Shown: positions 4,670 to 8,409 of the stretch, one piece after another | Numbering within the stretch: position 1 is the first letter of the stretch | How the letters are laid out: every line of letters begins with the position of its first letter | NCBI GenBank assembly: GCA_015494005.1 | Contig: WGCB01000258.1 | Location: forward strand, 1-8,409 | Source of the DNA: Caldilineaceae bacterium | GTDB taxonomy: Bacteria; Chloroflexota; Anaerolineae; Caldilineales; Caldilineaceae | DNA: 8,409 nt | Direction of reading: 5' to 3' | Notes under the pieces: model-generated | Told to the model about the DNA's origin: nothing | Databases searched by the model: none | The model's input: only the letters and a program-made list of their open reading frames with translations | Made by a program: the position numbers and the translations under genes

Positions 4670-6211
4670 TCAATCGCCCTGGAGCAGGGCGTGGAGGCGG
4701 TGGTGCAGAGGGCGCAGGGTGTCGTAGATGTGCCGGTAGACCTCCCGGTAGAGGATGTCGTAGCGCTCCACCCACTCCCGGACGGGCGCCACCGTGGACT
4801 GGCTCAGGCGCAGCTCCTGGACCGCCGCCTCCCGGTCGGGATAGACCCCGGCGCCCACGCCGCCCAGGACCGCCGCGCCCAGGGCCGTGGCCTCCTCCAC
4901 GCCCACGATGGTGATGGCCTGGTCCAGCACCGTGGCCTTGATGGCCATGAGCAGGGGGTTGCGGGTGCCGCCCCCGATGGCCAGGATGCGGTCCGGCCAC
5001 TGGATCCCCGCGTAGCGATACTGAGGCTCCAGGGTGCTCCGGGTCTCAAAGGCCAGCCCCTCCAGCACGGCCCGGAAGAGCGCGCCCCGGGTCACATCCG
5101 TGGAGAGGCCGATGAAGGCCCCCCGGGTGCGCACGTCCACGTGGGGTGGGCTGGCCTGGCGCAGGTGAGGCAGGAACTGGACGCCCAGGCTGCCTGCCGG
5201 GGCCTCCTGTGCCTCCTGCACCAGGGTGGCGTAGTCCGCGCCCTCGCCCAGGGCTTTACGGAACCACTCCACGCTGCCGCCGGAGGTGTACTGCCCCCCA
5301 AAGACGTAGTAGCGGCCGGCCACGTGGGCCCCCTGGGTGTAGCCCTGCCGGCCCACATTGGGATCCGTGAGGGGGCGATCCAGGGGCAGGAAGAGGGCCT
5401 CGGCCGTGCCCAGGGAGTTGAGGAGGGTGCCCGGCTGGTGGACCCCCACCGCGTAGGCCCCCACCACGTGGTCGTGGCCGCCGGTGGCCACCTGGGTGCT
5501 GGTGGTCAGCCCCGTGGCCGCGGCCGCCTCCGGGGTCACCGGTCCCAGGGCCGTGCCGCTGGGCGCCAGGGGTGCGAACACATCCGCGGGGATGCCGGCC
5601 GCCTCCAGGATCTCCTGGGACCAGCGCAGGTGATGCAGGTCCAGGGCCATGGTGCGGGAGGCCAGGGAGTAGTCCGTGGCCGGGACGCCGGAGAGGCGGT
5701 AGGCGATGTAGTCCGCGCCCAGGAGCCAGAGGGCCGTTCGCTGGAAGGCCTCGGGCTCGTGCTCCTGGATCCAGAGCATCTTGCAGATGCTGAACATGGG
5801 CAGGGGGGCCAGGCCGGTGATCTGGAAGAGGCGGTCGTCCCCTAGCCGTTCCGTCAGCCAGCGGCTTTGGGCCTCCGTGCGCTTGTCGAACCAGGCGATG
5901 GCGTGGGTGGTGGGCTGGCCGGCCGCGTCCAGGGGCACCACCGTCTCCCCGAAGCTGGCCACCGCGATGCCGGCGATGCGGGCCGGATCGTCCACCCTGC
6001 GGGTGACCTGGCGCAGGGCCCGGGCCGTCTGCTGCCAGAGCTCCTCCGGCTCGAAGTGGGCCCAGCCTGGCCGGGGGAAGTGGGTGGGCGTGGGCAGGCT
6101 GGCCTGGCTGACGATGTGTCCCCGGCGGTCGAAGAGGATGGCCTTGATGTTGGTCGTGCCCAGGTCCACCCCGGCCAGGAGGATGGAATCCCCGCTCCGC
6201 TGCTCACTCAC
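4670..6211 (-). CDS. FGGY-family carbohydrate kinase (xylulokinase-like)
   Basis: 513 residues, the usual FGGY length. It would phosphorylate a sugar or polyol with ATP in the cytoplasm. N-terminal ribonuclease-H-like domain begins AGVDLGTTNIKA (13-24; D16 of the phosphate-binding loop); GWAHFEPEELW (49-59) and TDYSLASRTMALD (179-191) are typical FGGY segments; GGHD (244-247) carries the likely catalytic base D247; AIGGGTRNPL (411-420) and EATALGAAVLGGVGAG (440-455) form the ATP-binding part of the second domain. The start is GTG, with a G-rich weak ribosome binding site. It lies 74 bp after the second ABC permease on the same strand, so the imported solute is probably its substrate. Xylulose is one candidate; gluconate, ribulose or another polyol cannot be excluded. 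Confidence 0.92.
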   Translation of the reverse strand: MSEQRSGDSILLAGVDLGTTNIKAILFDRRGHIVSQASLPTPTHFPRPGWAHFEPEELWQQTARALRQVTRRVDDPARIAGIAVASFGETVVPLDAAGQPTTHAIAWFDKRTEAQSRWLTERLGDDRLFQITGLAPLPMFSICKMLWIQEHEPEAFQRTALWLLGADYIAYRLSGVPATDYSLASRTMALDLHHLRWSQEILEAAGIPADVFAPLAPSGTALGPVTPEAAAATGLTTSTQVATGGHDHVVGAYAVGVHQPGTLLNSLGTAEALFLPLDRPLTDPNVGRQGYTQGAHVAGRYYVFGGQYTSGGSVEWFRKALGEGADYATLVQEAQEAPAGSLGVQFLPHLRQASPPHVDVRTRGAFIGLSTDVTRGALFRAVLEGLAFETRSTLEPQYRYAGIQWPDRILAIGGGTRNPLLMAIKATVLDQAITIVGVEEATALGAAVLGGVGAGVYPDREAAVQELRLSQSTVAPVREWVERYDILYREVYRHIYDTLRPLHHRLHALLQGD

Positions 6212-6232
6212 ACCGCACCCCCGTTCTCATGC

Positions 6233-6281
6233 TGTACTCGCCATTCGCCACTCCCCACTCCACATTCCCCACTCCGCACTC
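6233..6281 (-). repeat. Heptanucleotide tandem repeat, seven degenerate units
   Basis: On the minus strand the 49 bp divide exactly into GAGTGCG, GAGTGGG, GAATGTG, GAGTGGG, GAGTGGC, GAATGGC, GAGTACA: consensus GAGTGGG with GA and T fixed in every unit. It fills most of the 74-bp gap between the permease and kinase genes and is purine-rich on the coding strand. The last unit ends about 20 nt upstream of the kinase GTG start. Confidence 0.8.
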
Positions 6282-6285
6282 GTCC

Positions 6286-7128
6286 TCATCCTTTCACCGC
6301 GCCCAGGGTCAGCCCGCGGATGATCCAGCGCTGGGCCAGCAGGGCCAGGAAAAGGGGCGGCAGCATGGTCATCAGCACCCGGACGCCCACGAACCAGAAC
6401 TGGACGCCCCGGGTGTGCTCCGCGCCGGCGATGATCACCGGCATGGGGATGGCCTTCTTGGTGGTGAGGGAGAGGGCAAAGAGGAATTCGTTCCAGCTGA
6501 AGGCCATGGCGATGATCCAGGTGGCCACCAGACCCGGTAGGATCAGGGGGACGACGATCTGCAGGAAGGACTGGAAGCGGGAGGCCCCATCCACCCAGGC
6601 CGCCTCCTCCAGCTCCAGGGGCAGGTCCCGGATCATCTGGCTGAGGATGATCACCGGGAAGGGCAGGGTGAAGGTGGCGTTCAGCAGGATCAGGGCCACC
6701 ACCGAGTCCAGCAGGTGGAGCTGGCGCATGAGCAGGAAGAAGGGGATGACCACCACCACCGGCGGCAGCACCCGCTGGGAGAGGAACCAGGTGGTCAGGG
6801 TGCCGTTCTGGGGCTTGTGGAAGTGGAAGCGGGCCAGGGCGTAGGCGGCCAGGGTGCCCAGGACCGAGGCCAGGCTGGCCGCGCCCACGGAGATGACCGT
6901 GCTGTTCCACAAGGCCCGGCGGATCTCCGGGATGGCCAGCTCGTTGCGCCAGTGCTCCAGGGTGGGCTGGAACTGGAGGAAGGGGATCCAGCTGCTCTGG
7001 AAGGTGTCCGCCGGCTTCTTGATGGAGTTCAAGAAGGCCCAGTAGAAGGGGAAGAGCACCCAGAAGAGCAGGATGAGGATCACCCCGGCCAGCAGGATGT
7101 TTCCGGCAAGGGAGCGTCGTTGGCGCAT
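6286..7128 (-). CDS. Carbohydrate ABC transporter permease, MalG/UgpE type
   Basis: 280 residues, six membrane helices expected. It is the second inner-membrane subunit of a CUT1-family sugar importer. The cytoplasmic EAA loop that docks the ATPase is clear: EEAAWVDGASRFQSFLQIVV (174-193) followed by PLILPG. The N-terminus (FWVLFPFYWAFLNSIKKPAD) and the C-terminal half (WNEFLFAL, then a short tail after the last helix) are typical of MalG-like permeases. ATG 7128 starts 3 bp after the stop of the other permease, with AGGAGG inside that gene's last codons as ribosome binding site, so the two are co-translated as the heterodimeric pore. Confidence 0.95.
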   Translation of the reverse strand: MRQRRSLAGNILLAGVILILLFWVLFPFYWAFLNSIKKPADTFQSSWIPFLQFQPTLEHWRNELAIPEIRRALWNSTVISVGAASLASVLGTLAAYALARFHFHKPQNGTLTTWFLSQRVLPPVVVVIPFFLLMRQLHLLDSVVALILLNATFTLPFPVIILSQMIRDLPLELEEAAWVDGASRFQSFLQIVVPLILPGLVATWIIAMAFSWNEFLFALSLTTKKAIPMPVIIAGAEHTRGVQFWFVGVRVLMTMLPPLFLALLAQRWIIRGLTLGAVKG

Positions 7129-7131
7129 GGT

Positions 7132-8079
7132 CTAGGCCTCCTCCTGGTAGAGTTCCCGGATGCGTCCGTAGAGCAGGGTGACGATGAGCATGACGATGAA
7201 GAGGAGCAGGAAGCCCTGGGCCGCCGCGTAGCCGTGGTCGAAGAAACGCAGGGCCGTCCGGTAGGTGTAGAGGCTGTAGACCTCCGTGGCCCGGCCGGGC
7301 CCGCCCAGGGTCAGGCTGGTGGGGATGTCGAAGACCTTGAAGGCCTCCACCAGGCGCAGCAGCAGGATCAGCCAGAGGACCGGGGCCATGAGGGGCAGGG
7401 TGATGTAGCGGAAGAGCTGCCAGCCCGCGCCCCCGTCCACCTCCGCGGCCTCGTAGAGGTCCTGGGGCAGGCTCTGGAGGCCGGCCAGGGAGACCAGGAA
7501 GACGAAGGGGGTCCACTGCCAGATGTCGATGATGATGATGGCCACCAGGGCCCAGACCGGGTGGGAGAGCCAGGGGATGCCCTGGCCGCCCAGGGCCCGG
7601 ATGAAGGTGTTGATGGGGCCGTTGGTCTCCAGGTAGATGGTGATGCCCAGGTAGCCGACGGCCACCGGCGTGGCGAAGAGGGGCAGGGTCATGATGGCCC
7701 GGAGCACGTTCTGGCCCCGCATCTCCTGGTTCAGGAGCAGGGCCAGGGCAAAGCCCAGGACCATCTCCACCGCCACGGTGCTGGCCACGAAGATCAGGGT
7801 GATGCGCAGATCCGAGTGGAGGTTGCCGTCGGTGAAGAGGCGGCCGAAGTTCTGGAGCCCCACGAACTGGTTGATCTGCCCGAAACGGAAGCTGAAGAAG
7901 CTGGTGTAGAGGGCGTAGAGCAGGGGGAAGACCGTGAAGGCCAGGATCCAGAAGACCGCCGGCAGGATGAAGACGGCTTTGGTCCGGTCCTCCAGCTTCC
8001 GCTGGCTGGGCGCCGGGCTGACCGGATCCTGGCTGGCAGGGTTCGGGCTGACTGTGGACCGATCGGGTGCTTGGGCCAA
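7132..8079 (-). CDS. Carbohydrate ABC transporter permease, MalF/UgpA type
   Basis: 315 residues; after a ~33-residue cytoplasmic Pro/Ser-rich leader come six predicted helices, the first at about 35-62 ([20 protein letters not shown]). The EAA loop is [20 protein letters not shown] (209-228) followed by [27 protein letters not shown] (about 261-280) is the usual CUT1 permease segment before the last helix. The start is TTG: the frame opens at a TGA only 30 nt upstream, no ATG or GTG lies between, and GGGAG is 7 nt before the TTG. Partner of the MalG-type permease; the ATPase is absent from the window and may be a shared MsmX/MalK-like protein encoded elsewhere. Confidence 0.95.
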   Translation of the reverse strand: MAQAPDRSTVSPNPASQDPVSPAPSQRKLEDRTKAVFILPAVFWILAFTVFPLLYALYTSFFSFRFGQINQFVGLQNFGRLFTDGNLHSDLRITLIFVASTVAVEMVLGFALALLLNQEMRGQNVLRAIMTLPLFATPVAVGYLGITIYLETNGPINTFIRALGGQGIPWLSHPVWALVAIIIIDIWQWTPFVFLVSLAGLQSLPQDLYEAAEVDGGAGWQLFRYITLPLMAPVLWLILLLRLVEAFKVFDIPTSLTLGGPGRATEVYSLYTYRTALRFFDHGYAAAQGFLLLFIVMLIVTLLYGRIRELYQEEA

Positions 8080-8086
8080 GATCGTT

Positions 8087-8091
8087 CTCCC
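8087..8091 (-). promoter_or_regulatory. Ribosome binding site fixing a TTG start
   Basis: GGGAG lies 7 nt upstream of the TTG at 8079 of the MalF-type permease gene. With an in-frame TGA 30 nt upstream and no intervening ATG or GTG, it supports TTG as the real initiation codon. Confidence 0.7.
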
Positions 8092-8116
8092 AGGAGATGA
8101 CGGACCTCACCCTGTG

Positions 8117-8148
8117 CCCTCCCCGCTCCGCGCGCGGAGCGGGGAGGG
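8117..8148 (-). repeat. Perfect 32-bp palindrome (14-bp stem, CGCG loop) between binding-protein and permease genes
   Basis: CCCTCCCCGCTCCG (8117-8130) is the exact reverse complement of CGGAGCGGGGAGGG (8135-8148), around CGCG. It is part of a 128-bp intergenic stretch of a transport operon. No T-run follows in either direction. It may protect the upstream binding-protein mRNA from 3' decay or attenuate read-through; its form also resembles dispersed GC-rich palindromic repeats found in many genomes. Confidence 0.8.
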
Positions 8149-8185
8149 GGCGCGCCTCACAGGCCAGGGAGGCGTGAGGCGCGCC
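8149..8185 (-). repeat. Second intergenic hairpin (12-bp stem)
   Basis: GGCGCGCCTCAC (8149-8160) pairs perfectly with GTGAGGCGCGCC (8174-8185) around a 13-nt loop. It directly abuts the 32-bp palindrome, so in the mRNA this hairpin comes first after the binding-protein stop (22 nt downstream), then the palindrome. Tandem stable hairpins after a solute-binding-protein gene are a known way of keeping that mRNA more abundant than the permease part. Confidence 0.75.
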
Positions 8186-8207
8186 GAGAGCGAGATCGAG
8201 GATCAGG

Positions 8208-8409
8208 CTACTCGAAGCCCAGGGAGGTGCGGTAGCTCTTGAGCTGAGCCTCCCGCCCCAGGCGATCCGTGATGGCGTTGAAGTCCTCCACCGTGGCCTT
8301 CAAGGCCTCCTCAGGCGTCAACTGGCCGGTGGCCGCCTCGGACAGGTGGATGTCCAGCGCGGTCCAGTACTCGAAAGTGCCGGGGATGCGCAGGTAAGGC
8401 AGCTGGAGC
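8208..8409 (-). CDS. ABC transporter solute-binding protein, C-terminal 66 residues
   Basis: Partial; the gene continues beyond the right edge. The visible end reads [20 protein letters not shown], then [20 protein letters not shown], then [20 protein letters not shown] and a TAG stop. The segment with [14 protein letters not shown] followed by a helix is the usual C-terminus of CUT1-type (family 1) sugar-binding proteins, in which the last helices pack on the C-terminal lobe. It would be the extracytoplasmic receptor feeding the two downstream permeases. It lies 128 bp upstream of the first permease, separated by two hairpins. Its ligand cannot be told from this fragment. Confidence 0.85.
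   Translation of the reverse strand, partial: LQLPYLRIPGTFEYWTALDIHLSEAATGQLTPEEALKATVEDFNAITDRLGREAQLKSYRTSLGFE

Noticed and set aside
4619..5845. Plus-strand open frame of 408 codons
   Set aside because: Antisense shadow of the FGGY kinase; composition is Gly/Ala/His/Gln-rich without any recognisable domain, while the minus strand has clear motifs.
6233..6281. CRISPR array
   Set aside because: Seven-bp contiguous units without spacers; no cas genes.
6227..8110. Minus-strand 627-codon frame and plus-strand 461-codon frame (6715-8100)
   Set aside because: Both are high-GC shadows of the two permease genes; Pro/Gly/His-rich translations without membrane pattern.

Overview
GC-rich bacterial DNA with dense gene packing, ATGA stop/start overlaps, and GTG and TTG starts beside ATG. 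No rRNA or marker gene allows firm placement; a high-GC environmental bacterium such as a member of the Chloroflexota would fit, but that is a guess. UGA is used as an ordinary stop by at least merR, merF, the DUF427 gene, the MFS gene, the FGGY kinase and the second permease, so it is not a general sense codon here.

Region 1 (1-1901, minus strand) is a compact mercury-resistance operon read merR -> merF -> merA-like from a MerR-type promoter at 1870-1901. The regulator keeps the three Hg-binding cysteines at exactly the spacing known for MerR. MerF is a two-helix Hg(II) importer. The third gene is a FAD/NAD(P)H disulfide reductase that runs off the left edge. Its most striking property is an in-frame TGA (869-871) exactly where the first catalytic cysteine of the GGTCVNxGC motif belongs. 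The other ~330 codons read open to the window edge, and a stem-loop that meets the usual bacterial SECIS criteria lies 31 nt after the TGA. This is a candidate selenocysteine-containing mercuric-reductase-like enzyme, with a point nonsense mutation or sequencing error as the rival explanation.

Region 2 (2109-4617, plus strand) is a divergent four-gene operon: a methionine-rich four-helix membrane protein, a DsrE-like protein with a CxxC pair, a DUF427 protein and an MFS transporter, closed by a strong intrinsic terminator. Its physiological role is not known.

Region 3 (4670-8409, minus strand) is a carbohydrate-uptake operon read from the right: the C-terminal end of a solute-binding protein, a 128-bp gap with two strong hairpins (one a perfect 32-bp palindrome), two MalF/MalG-type permeases, a 49-bp heptanucleotide repeat, and an FGGY sugar kinase. 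Together they would import a sugar or polyol and phosphorylate it. No ABC ATPase is present in the window.
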